Shown here: piece by piece, positions 34,561-47,666 of the stretch | How the letters are laid out: each line of letters starts with the position of its first letter | Numbering within the stretch: the stretch's first letter is position 1 | Origin: Leptobrachium leishanense | Taxonomy: Eukaryota > Chordata > Amphibia > Anura > Megophryidae | Length of the DNA stretch: 64,000 bases | Direction of reading: 5' to 3' | NCBI GenBank assembly: GCA_009667805.1 | Contig: CM019066.1 | Location: 120,853,690 to 120,917,689, forward strand | Translations under genes and position numbers: made by a program | Notes under the pieces: generated by a model | The model's input: only the letters and a program-made list of their open reading frames with translations | Told to the model about the DNA's origin: nothing | Database searches by the model: none

Positions 34561-35541
34561 GCTGATGCAGACCACTTTTACTTTCAGGTTGCTATTCCTT
34601 TCTTTTTCTATGTGCCACGAGCAGAATTGTTTTTTGGGTTATTTAAATATTTTAAAACATTTTGGGGCAGGCATGTGATAGCAGTGCAAAAATTGCAATA
34701 AACCTCCGTATTGTGCAAAATACAATATTTTACTGTCTGGCACACGGAGATGCCAAACACATATATATCTATCTATCCGTGTAGAATGTGTCACCTATTT
34801 TAAAGTGGTGGTATAGAGAACAACAAAGGAAAAAAGATTGTGAGGTGCTTAATAGATCATGTATATATGTGTGTGTGTAATATGCAACCCTCAAACAGTC
34901 TTTACGTGCCAACACACATAGTAGTATAAAACATACGTAATTTCTGTGTTTAAACGTGCAGGTTGAGGCCCAATAGTGGAACAAGTCCTTTAGTATACAC
35001 ATACAAATGGAGGGGGGGGGGTTTCTTAGGTCATGAATCTGGTCTCATGATGATCTCAAAGAAAACAGTGATATATACAATGACAACGGCGCAGAATCTA
35101 TATGCAACAGGTTGACAAAATAGGCTTGCACGAATTGCGCGTGCAACAGCGGCCGTGCTGCGTCCGTGCAGCAGGCCTCTATGTCAAAGCGCTAGGACAC
35201 GTCGCGCGTTGACAGAGCTGCAAAACGCAATCCTCCATAGGAGGAATGAGCCTTGCAGCACTGAGCGCACTAACTGCGCTCAGCAAGGTGGGCAGACGGG
35301 CGTCAGAGTGGAAGGAACGTCCACTCTCACGGACGTTCCTTCCGCTCTTCAAAGCGCTCGTCTGACACTGGCCTTAGCCGACTTAAAGGGTGGCATTTTG
35401 AGTTTTATTGCAATTTTGGTATATTTCTGTGACACAATTTTGTATGAGTGTTTCTTGGGGTTTTTCCTGTAAGGCAGCAAAAAACACCAATTCCATTCCA
35501 TTTTATTATATCTGTTTATTGTCATTTGTATCGATCACTTA
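34561..35541. other. Non-coding interval with a possible palindromic MITE
   Basis: The part at about 35,126-35,382 is CG-rich and contains the hairpin GTGGAAGGAACGTCC...GGACGTTCCTTCCGC near 35,309-35,344. It ends GTCTGACACTGGCCTTA, resembling the GGTCAGACG MITE ends. The left end is unclear. The rest shows nothing. Confidence 0.4.
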
Positions 35542-35721
35542 CAGGGTTATTGAGAGAGCGTGAAAACCAGGAGAATTACTGGAGAATGAAAAATTCTAGG
35601 TCAAAATAGCCGATTTGGAAAGTGAGATGAAAGGGAGAATTTTTCTGGTCTGACTATTTTGACCTAGAATTTTTCATTCTCCAGTCATTCTCCTGCTTTT
35701 CACGCTCTCTGAATAACCCTG
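35542..35721. mobile_element. Small CAGGGTTATT MITE with TTA duplication
   Basis: This 180-bp element begins CAGGGTTATTGAGAGAG and ends CTCTCTGAATAACCCTG. It is flanked by TTA at 35,539-35,541 and 35,722-35,724. It is a sister of 29,045-29,226 and 57,066-57,247. Confidence 0.88.
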
Positions 35722-35959
35722 TTAGATACAGTAACTTTATTAAGTGCCTACAGTTAACCTTTTTTGTTATATCTTCCACTGCGACTAGTCGTGTTGCATA
35801 TTGAACTATTCGGGACGAGGGGGTTGGCATGGTTCCTCACGACCTCTTATTACTGAATTTCTCACCCTGCAAATCTTATTTTCCATTTGGTACCCCCCGC
35901 CCCCCCGTGATGCCCTCTACCTGACCCTGTCAGGCCCCTGTAAAGTTTACAGTGTAAGA

Positions 35960-36420
35960 CAGCCCACAAATCTTCACCCGCATTCACTATAGACTTGTTT
36001 CCTGGAATGTTGAGAGTTTCAACTCCCCAATAATAAGGAAAAAAGTCCCTCAGTATCTCACACGACTTGAGCCGGACATTGTTTTTCTTCAGGAGATGCA
36101 TTGGTCCTCCCCCAGACAAGCTCTTAAAGCACCCTGGGTAGGCTTCCAGATTTCATTAGCTTACTCTCGGAAAAAGCAGGACACCACAATCCTCCTTCAC
36201 AAACGCCTTCCCGATACTGTTCTAGATGCCATAAATGACCCTGAGGGTCGATCTACCCTTGTTAATCTCACAATAGGCCAGTGACCACTACAATTACTTA
36301 ATATTTACGCCCCAAACGCTCCCAATATTGATTTTCACTAAACGCTTTTCCCAATACTTCACCTTCACGATCACACACGTAAGATTGTGGGAGGCAATTT
36401 TAATAATGTCTGGAACCATG
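35960..36420 (+). pseudogene. Degenerate L1 ORF2 endonuclease fragment
   Basis: Reading between frames, the fragment shows RLVSWNVESFNSPIIRKK, then LEPDIVFLQEMHW (the QETH-equivalent), a SLAYSRKKQDTTILLHK block, and a broken GDFN region near 36,390. Stops and shifts are present throughout. The reverse transcriptase is absent. It probably continues the dead L1 whose ORF1 lies at 33,900-34,560. Confidence 0.75.
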
Positions 36421-36892
36421 TTCTGGGATGCTCTTCGAGTGAAGTTTCCTCCACCCAGTGCCATCAGTAACCAGATTTTTTTAATTTCCCGCCTGCCAGT
36501 CACCAGATGGGTCACCAGTGATGTTGGCATGCAGAGAGCTCTTTATTTTTTAATAGAGTGTCTCTTTAATTTACATATGTCACTCTCCTGCTAAGCAAGG
36601 TCTCTGTTTTAATAATCAGTTGTCTATTGCGGAAAGAACGTGTATGAAAAACCATAGAATAACATTAACAAATAGAAGATGTTCACTTCTTACTTAAAGG
36701 TGTTTAAAGGGATACTAGAATTTAAACATAAACTGTAATTGGATTACTTGTGCTTTACAAACAAAACCACCTTATAAACACATGCTGCTGATTTTTTTCT
36801 TTGTTTGAAGTAATTGCATGTAAAAAAGACAAAATAAAGTTAGGATTGTATCTCCCGGTTTCATTTTGTGTGTTTTTTTCCCATGATGCAAC

Positions 36893-37912
36893 TGTAGCGC
36901 TCACTCCCGGAGGAGCCGCTGAAATTGAAGCTCGGGTCAGTCTCCCCGCACTAGGGAATAAATATACTCCAGCACCGTCGTGGATTTTATAAATTATATA
37001 GTTTACTTGAACAAATGGTATATAATGAATAACACGGTGTTCGTATATATATTTACAGTACTTCGTAATGCGGGAAACATGCAGCGGAAAAGAAATACGA
37101 TGCTTCGTAATTCGAGGAACGCGCAGCGGAAAAGAGAAAAATATATCTTTAACCCCCTTTGTGGTTGGGGAGTGAGTCCCGTACAGGTTATGTCCCAAAG
37201 AATGTAGGTGTGTGTGTGTGTGTGATGGTACCCGGGTACAATATTCAACTGGCCAGTGAATTGCTTATGAGGTATCTTTGACTAGTCAAGTTGGGGCCCT
37301 GTGGGCTTTGGAAACAAACAGCAGTGTGCTTTTATTTTTCACAACGGCCTGGAAGGCCTCTCACCCATCTGCCAGATACTTGATGCTCCCCTCGACCCAG
37401 GACGTCTCTCCGCTCGATCTTGGCTGGGATTCTCTGGGCTACCGGATCCGCTGTCTTGCCTTTCTGTAGCTGCTGCAAGATGTCCAGCTCACCGCCTGCT
37501 CTCCCTGTCCGATCGATCTGCAGTGCTCCTAACTCGGGGCCCTCTTGCTCACTTGATATCAGTGTGAGTATTCCTGTGAATCACTGGGTCTTCCTCTGGT
37601 AAGGCTGAATAACCCAGTCTTTAGCTCTGTCAGGCCCCAGTTGCGCTCCGGCCTGGTCACTGTCACATTCTGCAGCACTGGGTCTTGCTTCTCCCACTCC
37701 CTGGCGCGCTCTGCCAGCTCTCTCCACGAGGCTCAGGATGTAAGTGTCTGTGTCCCACCCACTTCCTGTGTCTGCCCCCAAAGCATGCCAGGAAATGTAG
37801 TCCCAATGTTTTCTGTGTTTGTCCAGCATAATCTTAGCATGGTCTCTGTCTCCCTCTGGTGACCATTGCAAGTAAATGCAGCAGAACAGTCTGTTTTAAA
37901 CACAGCGCTACA
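36893..37912. mobile_element. Probable solo LTR (TG...CA, 4-bp duplication)
   Basis: The 1,020-bp insertion begins TGTAGCGCTCAC and ends CAGCGCTACA, so it has TG...CA ends with a 9-bp inverted terminus. CAAC flanks it at 36,889-36,892 and 37,913-37,916. The uninterrupted sister MITE (about 12,470-12,490) shows the joined site. TG...CA ends plus a 4-bp duplication fit an LTR left by recombination of an LTR retrotransposon; a DNA transposon with similar ends is possible. No gag or pol coding remains. A (GT)n run lies near 37,207-37,223. Confidence 0.65.
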
Positions 37913-38197
37913 CAACATTTACCAAAATATTGTGCAAACATTTTCCTTTACTGCTGTTGTATAGTCTCTACAGTATTTAAGAAACAATGGGGTGGAGGAG
38001 TGAACATTTAGATAAGGCTGCAGGGGGCTAGTTTGCCCTCTATGCTACCTCAGATAAGAGAGGTCAGCTGAATGAGATATGACAGGGAACATAAAAGATT
38101 TCTAATCTACCCACTGGTGATGTGCTTTGAATACATCCCACAAAATAAAATGACAATGTTTTGCTGTTTGACACCTATTGGTGGCCATAGCCGTTAC

Positions 38198-38947
38198 TTA
38201 ACCCCTTCACTGCTGAGGCATTTCACACCTCTGTGCTGAGCTAATTTTTACCGCTTTCGCTCATCATGTTTAAATGCGATTTGAAGCCACATTTTATAAT
38301 ATGGCCCAGACATATTCTATATCGTTCTTTCCGGCAGACTCCGCAGATTCATAATATATCATTTTTATATGTATACATCATGTCCTGTCTGTATATTATA
38401 ACAAAAAATGCAATAAAAATTTAATTTTTAATCACCTGCAGTGTGTAAAGTGTTTTTTTTCTCATTTTATCACATGAACGTTTGCGGTTATATTTTCTAT
38501 GGGGTGCGCTTGTACAAAAATTAGAAATGGGGACTTGTTACATTTTTTGGGGGGAATTATGTGATTTTTAGCAACGCACCCCATAAAAAAAAATCATTAG
38601 TGCAGCATCATTGTTCACATTATAATTGAAATGTGAACAATATTGCTGCATTAATAAAAACAACACACAAAAAAACATGTTTTTTTTTATTATTTTTATT
38701 ATTATTTTTAATTTATTTATTATTTTTATTATTTAGTTTTAATTTCTTTTTACTTTGCACCTGGTCATGTTGGGTATCATTCGAAAGGCCATGTCTGAGG
38801 ACGCTGAAGTCAGAACCCCGCGGGACCCCGGACAGAGAGGTATCTCCGCCCTGGGTCCCGCACAGCTGACGTTTGGGGCACGTCCTCAGCATGTAACGTG
38901 CGTCAATGAGGACGTGTCCCACACGTCCTCAGCAGTGAAAGGGTTAA
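38198..38947. mobile_element. TTAA-flanked MITE 'C', copy 2
   Basis: It begins TTAACCCCTTCACTGCTGAGG and ends CCTCAGCAGTGAAAGGGTTAA, a near-perfect 20-bp inverted terminus including TTAA. The left part is collinear with MITE C at 15,937 (shared words GCTCATCATGTTTAAA and CATTAGTGCAGCATCATTG). It lies wholly inside the inverted MITE A copy. The right part carries CACGTCCTCA in both orientations. Confidence 0.88.
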
Positions 38948-39113
38948 CAAGTGTCACTTCACAAAAATTCATATCCATGACACACATGTAAGATGTTAGC
39001 GAAATAAAATAAACAAAGTAAGGACAATTTATTTTTGGTGGTAGTGGCCCACATAGTTTTCACTAAATTTGGAAAAACATAATTTGCAAAATGTATATTT
39101 ATCGGTTTAGAAA

Positions 39114-39586
39114 TTAGGCCCGTGTCAGACGAACGCAGTGAACACATCCGTGTTGCCGCACAGTTTAACGTCCGTCGTAGCATAGAATTATGAACAATAG
39201 AGACCCACACACGAAGTACGTGCGCACCAAACTGCGCACGCACCACGCAGATGGGCAAACGGACGCAATTTAGGCAAGAACGTAAAACCTTTAGGACGGT
39301 CGCGTGGAGTGCGCACGTCCACGTAGCGTTCTGTGGGAGTGATAAGGAGATGTCAGACGTAGCGCATTTGCGACGTCCAGCACCTTGACACAAAATGGCT
39401 TTTTATATCACTTTCCAATTTTTATAATTTTTCATAATAATTTTGTTTCCCATAATTCCCTTTTTTTTCTACGTTCGTCAACAAAAACAGACCGTGTGGT
39501 GTCTACAGTATCTTCCGAAAGTACGTCCGTCCTTTGTGCACACACGCAGAGTGCGGTCAGACTGCGTTCATCTGACATTAGACTAA
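39114..39586. mobile_element. MITE with GTCAGACGAACGCA ends, copy 4 (diverged)
   Basis: It begins TTAGGCCCGTGTCAGACGAACGCA and ends TGCGTTCATCTGACATTAGACTAA, an imperfect inverted terminus. The body differs from copies 1-3. It abuts the CAGGG MITE that follows directly at 39,587. Confidence 0.65.
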
Positions 39587-42500
39587 CAGGGTAATTCAAA
39601 GAGATTCGAAAAGTCACCGCACGTTCGGTGACTTTTCGTTCTCTTCAATTCGGTTCCTTTTGCCGATCCCATTTCAGTGACCCTGCGGTGTATTCAGCAA
39701 GCACCACAGGGCCCCCGAATTGCAGCGAAAAGCTGCCGCAAACCCGACGAAAACTAACCGCAAAACCCGGCGAATGCACGCCAAAAACCCGCGAAAACAT
39801 CTGGATTAACCGGCCGAAAACCACGGAAAAACCCAAGTATGAGCTGATCAAAAGGAGCGAAGCCGCTGGAAAAAGCCAACACCGCAGACGAGTGAAGTGA
39901 ATAAATTAGAAAAACAGTTTGCATGAATGTTTGAAAAGTAAAACGCTGTTTGCAAAGAAACTACTGAGCGAAAATGTCTGAAATTTACATATGAGGTCCA
40001 GGGAATGATAATAAAAAGGGCTGTTACAGAAAAAATAAGTAAAGTTAAAAAAAAATTTAAAACAAAATCGGACTTTTAAAAAAAAAAAATCTGAAAAATG
40101 CTTAAAATATCCTACAAAATCTATAAATAGAGAGACTCTTTACTGCAGAATTTTATAATGAATGGTTTATTAGATACAAGTTTTTGCCCGCAGCTTCGCT
40201 CGCGTGGATTTTAGGATTTGTTAAAATTGTTTTTTAAAAGAAACTTGTTTTTTTGGTAGAATCCCCTTTCCCCCCCACTTGGGATTTTTGGAAAATTGTA
40301 AAACATGTGTTTTTTTATTTTTCAAGAAGAATGTAAGTGCCAACTTTCACATCTGTAACATCTTTGGTTTTTGAAATATAGGTATACTGATAAAAGTATT
40401 CACATCCCTTTCCCCCCCCCCCTTAACTTGATTTTCGGAAAATGGTAAAACATGTTTTTTTTGCACGAAGATTGTAAATATCGAATTTCACACCTGTAAC
40501 ATCATTGGTTTTTGAAATATAGGTATAGTGATAAAGGTATTCATCCCCCTTTTTGCCCCCCCACTGGATTTTTGGAAAATTATAAAATATATGTTTTTTT
40601 ATTTTCAAGACAAATCTAAATACCAATTTTCATGTCTGTAACATCTTCTGTTTTTGAGATATAGGTATCCTGTTGAAAAGTATTCACCCCCTTTTTTCAC
40701 CCACCACGTGGGATTCTTGGAAAATGGTAAAACATGTGTTTTTTTATTTTTCAAGAAGATTGTAAGTGCCAGATTTCACACCTGTAACATCTTTGGTTTT
40801 TGGAAATATAGGTATACTGATAAAAGTATTCAACCCCCCTTTTTCCGCCTCCCACTGGATTTTTGGAAAATGGTAAAATAGGTGTTTTTTTGTTTCTCAA
40901 GACAAATCTAAATACCAATTTTCACATCTGTAACATCTTCTGTTTTTTGAGATGTAGGTATCCTGTTTAAAAGTATTCACCCCCCTTTTTTTCCCCCACT
41001 TGGATTTTGGAAAATGGTAAAACACGTGTTTCTTTATTTTCAAAAGATTGTAATTACCACACTTCACACCTGTAACATCTTGGTTTTTGATCTATAGATA
41101 TACTGATAAAAGTATTCAGACACCTTTCCCTCGACCCCCCCCCCTTATTTGGATTTGTGGAAAATGGCAAAACACGTTTGTTTGTTTCACGAAGATTGTA
41201 AATACCAAATTTCACACCTGTAACATCTTTGGTTTTTGAAATATAGGTATACTGATAAAAGTATTCAACCCCCTGTTTGCCCCTCTCCCACTGAATTTTT
41301 GGAAAATGGTAAAATAGGTGTTTTTTGTTTCTCAAGACGAATCTAAATACCACTTTTCACGTATGTAACATCTTCTGTTTTGTTAGATATAGGTATCCTG
41401 TTTAAAAGTATTCAGCCCCCCTTTTTTTCATCCCCCAGTTGGGATTTTTGGAAAATGGTAAAATAGGTGTTTTTTGTTTCTCAAGACGAATCTAAATACG
41501 TATGTAACATCTTCTGTTTTTTGAGAGATAGGTATCCTGTTTAAAAGTATTCAGCCCCCCTTTTTTTCATCCCCCAGTTGTGATTTTTGGAAAACGGTAA
41601 AACACCTGTTTTTATTTTTCAAGAAGATTGTAAATGCCAAATATCACGTCTGTAACATCTTTGGTTTTTGAAATATAGGTATAATGATAAAAATATTCAG
41701 ACCCCTTTCCCCTGACCCCCCCCCCCAATTGGATTTGTGGAAAATGGCAAAAAAAATGTTTGTTTTTTCACGAAGATTGGAAATACTAAATTTCACACCC
41801 GTAACATCTTTGGTTTTTGAAATATAGGTATACTGATAAAGGTATTCAACCCCCGTTTTTGCCCCCCACCCCAAGGAATTTTCAGAACATGGTAAAATAA
41901 GTGTTGTTTTATTTTTCAAGACGAATCTAAATACCAATTTTCATGACTGTAACATCGTCTGTTTTGGAGATACAGGTATCCTGTTTAAAATATTTAAAAT
42001 ATTCAACCCCCTTTTTGCGCCCCCCACTTGGATTTTTGAAAAATGGTAAAATACATGTTTTTTTATTTTTCAAGACGAATCTAAATACCGATTTTCACAT
42101 CTGTAGCATCTTCTGTTTTTGAGCTATAGGTATCCTGTTTAAAATATTCAACCCCCTTTTTCACCCCCTTATGGGTGGATTTTCCAAAAATCCTTCCTTA
42201 GTGGGTGCCTACATCATAAAAACAGTGCACCTTCAAAATTTCACGTTCCTAGGTTAAACGGTTTCAGCTGGGCATTGATGAGTCAGTCAGTCAGTCAGGA
42301 CTTTCGCTTTGATAAATATAGATGTATTTAACCCCCCATTTTGGTCCCCCCATGGAATTTTCAGAAAATGGTAAAATACGTGTTTTTTTATTTTTCAAGA
42401 TGAATCTAAATACAGATTTTCACGTCTGTAACATCTTCTGATTTTGAGCTTTAGGTATCCTGTTTAAAATATTCAACCCCCTTTTTCACCCCCCTAGGGG

Positions 42501-45500
42501 CGGAGTTTCCAAAAATTCTTGCTTAGTGGGTGCCCACATCATAAAACCGTGCACCTTCAAAATTTCAGGTTCCTAGGTTAAACGGTTTCAGCTGGGCGTT
42601 GATGAGTCAATCAGTCAGGACTTTCGCGTTTATGATAAAAGTATTCTACCCCCCTTTTTGCCCCCCCAAGGAATTTTCAGAAAATGGTAAAATACATGTT
42701 TTTTTATTTGTCAAGATGAATCTAATTACCGATTTTCACGTCTGTACCATCTTCTGTTTTTAAGATATAGGTATACTTTTTAAAATATTTTAAATATTCA
42801 ACCCCCCTTTTTTGCCCCCAGTTGAATTTTTGAAAAACGTTAAAATACATGGTTTTTTATTTTTCAAGAAGAATCTAAATACCAATTTTCACGTCTGTAA
42901 CATCTTCTGTTTTTAAGATATAGATATCTTGTTTAAAATATTTAAAATATTCAACCCCTTTTTTTGCCCCCAGTCGAATTTTTGAAAAACGGTAAAATAC
43001 ATGTTTTTTTATTTTTCAAGACGAATCTAAATACCGATTTTCACATCTGTAGCATCTTCTGTTTTTGAGCTATAGATATCCTGTTTAAAATATTCAACCC
43101 CTTTTTCACAGCCTTAGGGGCATAGTTTCCAAAAATCCTTCCTTAGTGGGTGCCTACATCATAAAAACAGTGCACCTTCAAAATTTCACGTTCCTAGGTT
43201 AAACGGTTTCAGCTGGGCGTTGATGAGTCAGTCAGTCAGTCAGTCAGGACTTTCGCGTTTATATATATATAGACTAGCTTTTGCCCGCGGCTTCGCTCGC
43301 GTGGATTTTAGAATTTGTTAAAATTGTTTTTTAAAAGACACTTGAGGTTTTTTTGGTAGAATCCCCCTTTACCCCCCACTTGAGTTTTTTGGAAAATTGT
43401 AAAACACCTGTTTTTTTATTTTTCAAGAAGAATGTAAGTGCCAAATTTTACACCTTTAACATCTTTGGTTTTTGAAATATAGGTATACTGATAAAAGTAT
43501 TCACATCCCTTTCCCCCACCCCCCTTAACTGGATTTTTGGTAAAACATGTTTTTTTTTTTGGACGAAGATTGTAAATATCGAATTTCACACCTGTATCAT
43601 CACTGGTTTTTGAAATATAGGTATAGTGATAAAGTTATTCATCTTCCTTCCCCTCCCACTGGATTTTTGGAAAATGGTAAAATACGTGTTGTTTTATTTT
43701 CAAGACGAATCTAAATACCAAGTTTCACGTCTGTAACATCTTCTGTTTTTGAGATATAGGTATCCTGTTGAAAAGTATTCACCCCCCCCCCCTTTTTTCA
43801 CCCACCACGTGGGATTCTTGGAAAATGGTAAAACATGTGTTGTTTTATTTTTCAAGAAGATTTTAAGTGCCAGATTTCACACCTGTAACATCTTTGGTTT
43901 TTGGAAATATAGGTATACTGATAAAAGTATTCAACCCCCCTTTTTTCCCCCTCCCACTGGATTTTTGGAAAATGGTAAAATAGGTGTTTTTTTGTTTCTC
44001 AAGACAAATCTAAACACCAATTTTCACGTCTGTAACATCTCCTGGTTTTGAGATGTAGGTATCCTGTTTAAAAGTATTCACCCACCTTTTTTTTACCCCC
44101 CCACTTGGATTTTTGGAAAATGGTAAAACACATGTTTCTTTATTTTCAAAAGATTGTAATTACCAAACTTCACACCTGTAACATCTTGGTTTTTGAACTA
44201 TAGATATACTGATAAAAGTATTCAGACCCCTTTCCCTCGACCCCCCCCTTATTTGGATTTGTGGAAAATGGCAAAACACATGTTTGGTTTTTTTCACGAA
44301 GATTGTAAATACCAAATTTCACACCTGTAACATCTTGGTTTTTGAACTATAGATATACTGATAAAAGTATTCAGACCCCTTTCCCTCGAACCCCCCTTAT
44401 TTGGATTTGTGGAAAATGGCAAAACACATGTTTGTTTTTTTTCACGAAGATTGTAAATACCAAATTTCACACCTGTAACATCTTCAGTGTTTGAAATATA
44501 GGTATACTGATAAAAGTATTCAACCCCCCCTTTTTGCCCCCCTCCCACTGAATTTTTGGAAAATGGTAAAATAGGTGTTTTTTTGTTTCTCAAGACGAAT
44601 CTAAATACCAATTTTCACGTATGTAACATTTTCTGTTTTTGAGATATAGGTATCCTGATTAAAAGTATTCAGCCCCCCTTTTTTTCACCCCCCACTTGGG
44701 ATTTTTGGAAAATGGTAAAATACCTGTTTTTATTTTTCAAGAAGATTGTAAAAAACAAATTTCACGTCTGTAACATCTTTGGTTTTTGAAATGTAGGTAT
44801 AATGATAAAAATATTCAGACCCCTTTCCCGACCCCCCCCAATTGGATTTGTGGAAAATGGCAAAAGACAATTTTGTTTTTTTCACGAAGATTGTAAATGC
44901 CAAATTTCACACCCGTAACATCTTCGGTTTCTGAAATATAGGTATACTGATAAAAGTATTCAACCCCCCTCTTTGCCCCCCCAAGGAATTTTCAGAACAT
45001 GGTTAAATACGTGTTGTTTTATTTTTCAAGACTAATCTTAATACCGATTTTCAGGACTGTAACATCGTCTGTTTTGGAGATACAGGTATCCCATTTAAAA
45101 TATTCAACCCCATTTTTTCACCCCACTTGGATTTTTGAGAAACGGTAAAATAAGTTTTTTTTTTATTTTTCAAGACGAATCTAAATACCGATTGTCACAT
45201 CTGTAGCATTTTCTGTTTTTGAGCTATAGGTATCCTGTTTAAAATATTCAACCCCCTTTTTCACCCCCTTATGGGTGGCTTTTCCAAAAATCCTTCCTTA
45301 GTGGGTGCCTACATCATAAAAACAGTGCACCTTCAAAATTTCACGTTCCTAGGTTAAACGGTTTCAGCTGGGCGTTGATGAGTCAGTCAGTCAGGACTTT
45401 CGCGTTTATATATATAGATGTATTTAACCCCCCATTTTTGCCCCCCATGGAATTTTAAGAAAATGCTAAAATACGTGTTTTTTTATTTTTCAAGAGGAAT

Positions 45501-46012
45501 CTAAATACCGATTTTCACGTCTGTAACATCTTCTGTTTTTAAGATACAGGTAGCTTTAGGTAGCTATAGGTATCCTGTTTCAAATATTTAAATTATTCAA
45601 CCCCCTTTTCACCCCCTTAGGGGCGGAGTTTCCAAAAATCCTTGCTTAGTGGGTGCCCACATCATAAAAACAGTGCACCTTCAAAATTTCACGTTCTTAG
45701 GTTAAACGGTTTCAGCTGAGCATTGATGAGTCAATCAGTCAGTCAGGACTTTCGCGTTTATGATTAAAGTATTCAACCCCCCTTTTTGCCCCCCCCCCAG
45801 GAATTTTCAGAAAATGGTAAAATACGTGTTTTTTTTATTTGTCAAGATGAATCTAAATACCGATTTTCACGTCTGTAACATCTTCTGTTTTTAAGATACA
45901 GGTATCCTGCTTAAAATATTTAAAATATTCAACCCCCTTTTTTGCCCCCCATTGAAATTTTGAAAAACGGTAAAATACGTGTTTTTTTATTTTTCAAGAA
46001 GAATCTAAATAC

Positions 46013-46559
46013 TAGGCTTGGGCACCGATTTTTTTTTCAGTTCGATTCGATTCGATTTTTCGGATTTTTTAACTTTTCGATTCGGCTCGTTTCGACCGAT
46101 TTCTGTTTCGATTCGGTTCGGCTCGACTCGTTTTTCGTGTACAATTTTTTTCCGAAATGTCGACCATTTTTCGTATTTTCGTGTCAGCTCGTTTTTGTAT
46201 CGACTTTTCGTATTTTCGGAAATTTTCGTTTTTCGGAATTGTAAATGGTTTCGGAATATCGACCATTGTTCGTATTTTAGTGTCACTTAGCTCGTTTTTT
46301 GTATCAACTTTTCGTATTTTCGGAAATTTTCGTTTTTTCGGAACGTCTGTTCTCCTCGTTTCAAAGCAATAAATTTTGATTTGACACATTTTGAAGTACA
46401 TTCGAAAATTCCGAAAATATTTCGTTTCGGCTCGGAAAACTTTTCGGATCTGCCATTTTCGCATCTAAAAATTTTCGGACAATCGGCCGTATCCGAAAAC
46501 ACGAATCGGGAAATTTCTTGAAAATTCCGAAATTCCGAAACCCGAAACGCACATCCCTA
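46013..46559. mobile_element. TTTTCG-rich hAT MITE inside the Helitron
   Basis: The 547-bp element begins TAGGCTTGGGCACCG and ends CGCACATCCCTA; the reversed right end TAGGGATGTGCG is an imperfect match to the left. The exact 8-bp repeat CTAAATAC flanks it at 46,005-46,012 and 46,560-46,567, the hAT signature. The duplicated bases are part of the Helitron monomer, so insertion followed array formation. No transposase. Confidence 0.93.
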
Positions 46560-46886
46560 CTAAATACCGATTTTCACATCTGTAACATCTTCTGTTTTTA
46601 AGATATGGGTGTCGGGTTTAAAATATATAAAATATTTAATCCCCTTTTTTCGCCCCCCCCAGTTGAATTTTTGAAAAACGGTAAAATACGTGTGTTTTTA
46701 TTTTTCAAGAAGAATCTAAATAGCGACTTTCACATCTGTAACATCTTCAGTTTTTAAGATATAGGTATCCTGTTTAAAATATTTTAAATATTCAACCCCC
46801 TTCCCCCCCCCCGTTGAAATTTTGAAAAACGGTAAAATATGTGTTTTTTTATTTTTCAAGACGAATCTAAATACCGATTTTCACAT

Positions 46887-47336
46887 AGAAACATAGAAAA
46901 ATGTTGGCAGATAAGAACCTTTCGGCCCATCTAGTCTGCCCAATTACATGGATACTTTCCCTGGATTTATCTTTTGTTTAGGATAGCCTTATGCCTATCC
47001 CATGCCTGCTTAAATTCAATTACTGTTTTGGCCTCTACCACTTCTACTGGAAGACTGTTCCATGTATCCACCACCCTCTCAGTAAAATAATGCTTCCTGA
47101 TGTTACTTTTAAACCTTTGCCCCTCTAATCTAAGACTATGTCCTCTTGTTTTGCTATTTTGTTTCCTTTTAAATATACTCCCTTCCTCTACCTTGTGGAT
47201 TCCCTTTACGTATTTAAATGTTTCTATCATATCTCCTCTGTCTCGTCTTTTTTCCAAGCTGTACATGTTAAGATCATTAAGCCTTTCCTGGTAACTTTTC
47301 ACCTTCAAGCCGTACACCATTTTAGTAGCCAAACTA
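46887..47336 (-). pseudogene. 3' end of a CR1/L2-superfamily LINE, minus strand
   Basis: A minus-strand frame (about 47,332-46,967) encodes the C-terminal tail typical of CR1/Rex1/L2-type reverse transcriptases: RLNDLNMYSLEKRRDRGDMI, then KSNIRKHYFTERVVDTWNSL and FKQAWDRHK. The tail continues to ATGTTTCTATG at the left edge. The protein lacks the polymerase core, so the copy is 5'-truncated. It sits within a Helitron monomer (TTTCACAT | ...ACATCTTCTG). Confidence 0.85.
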
Positions 47337-47666
47337 AAACATCTTCTGTTTTTGAGCTATAGGTATTGTGTTTAAAATATTCAACCCCCTTTTTCACCCC
47401 CTTAGGGGTGGAGTTTCCAAAAATCCTTCCTTAGTGGGTGCCCACATCATAAGAACAGTGCACCTTCAAAATTTCACGTTCCTAGGTTAAACGGTTTCAG
47501 CTGGGCGGTGATGAGTCAGTCAGTCAGGACTTTCGCGTTTATGATAAAAGTATTCAACCCCCCTTTTTGCCTCCCCCAAGGAATTTTCAGAAAATGGTAA
47601 AATACGTGTTTTTTAATTTGTCAAGAAGAATCTAAATACCGATTTTCACGTCTGTAACATCTTCTG

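Larger units (their letters stand above)
36714..39052 (-). mobile_element. TTAA-flanked MITE 'A', copy 3 (inverted), with two insertions
   Basis: The left end TTAAAGGGATACT is the reverse complement of the right end of copies 1 and 2. The right end (about 39,030-39,050, TTTTTGGTGGTAGTGGCCC) matches their left end, but the final TTAA has been lost. Two insertions interrupt it: a probable solo LTR (36,893-37,912) and MITE C (38,198-38,947). Confidence 0.8.

Noticed and set aside
40423..44611. Repeated minus-strand frames such as MVFRFVLKNKK
   Set aside because: They repeat with the Helitron minisatellite monomer and are broken at different points in each copy.
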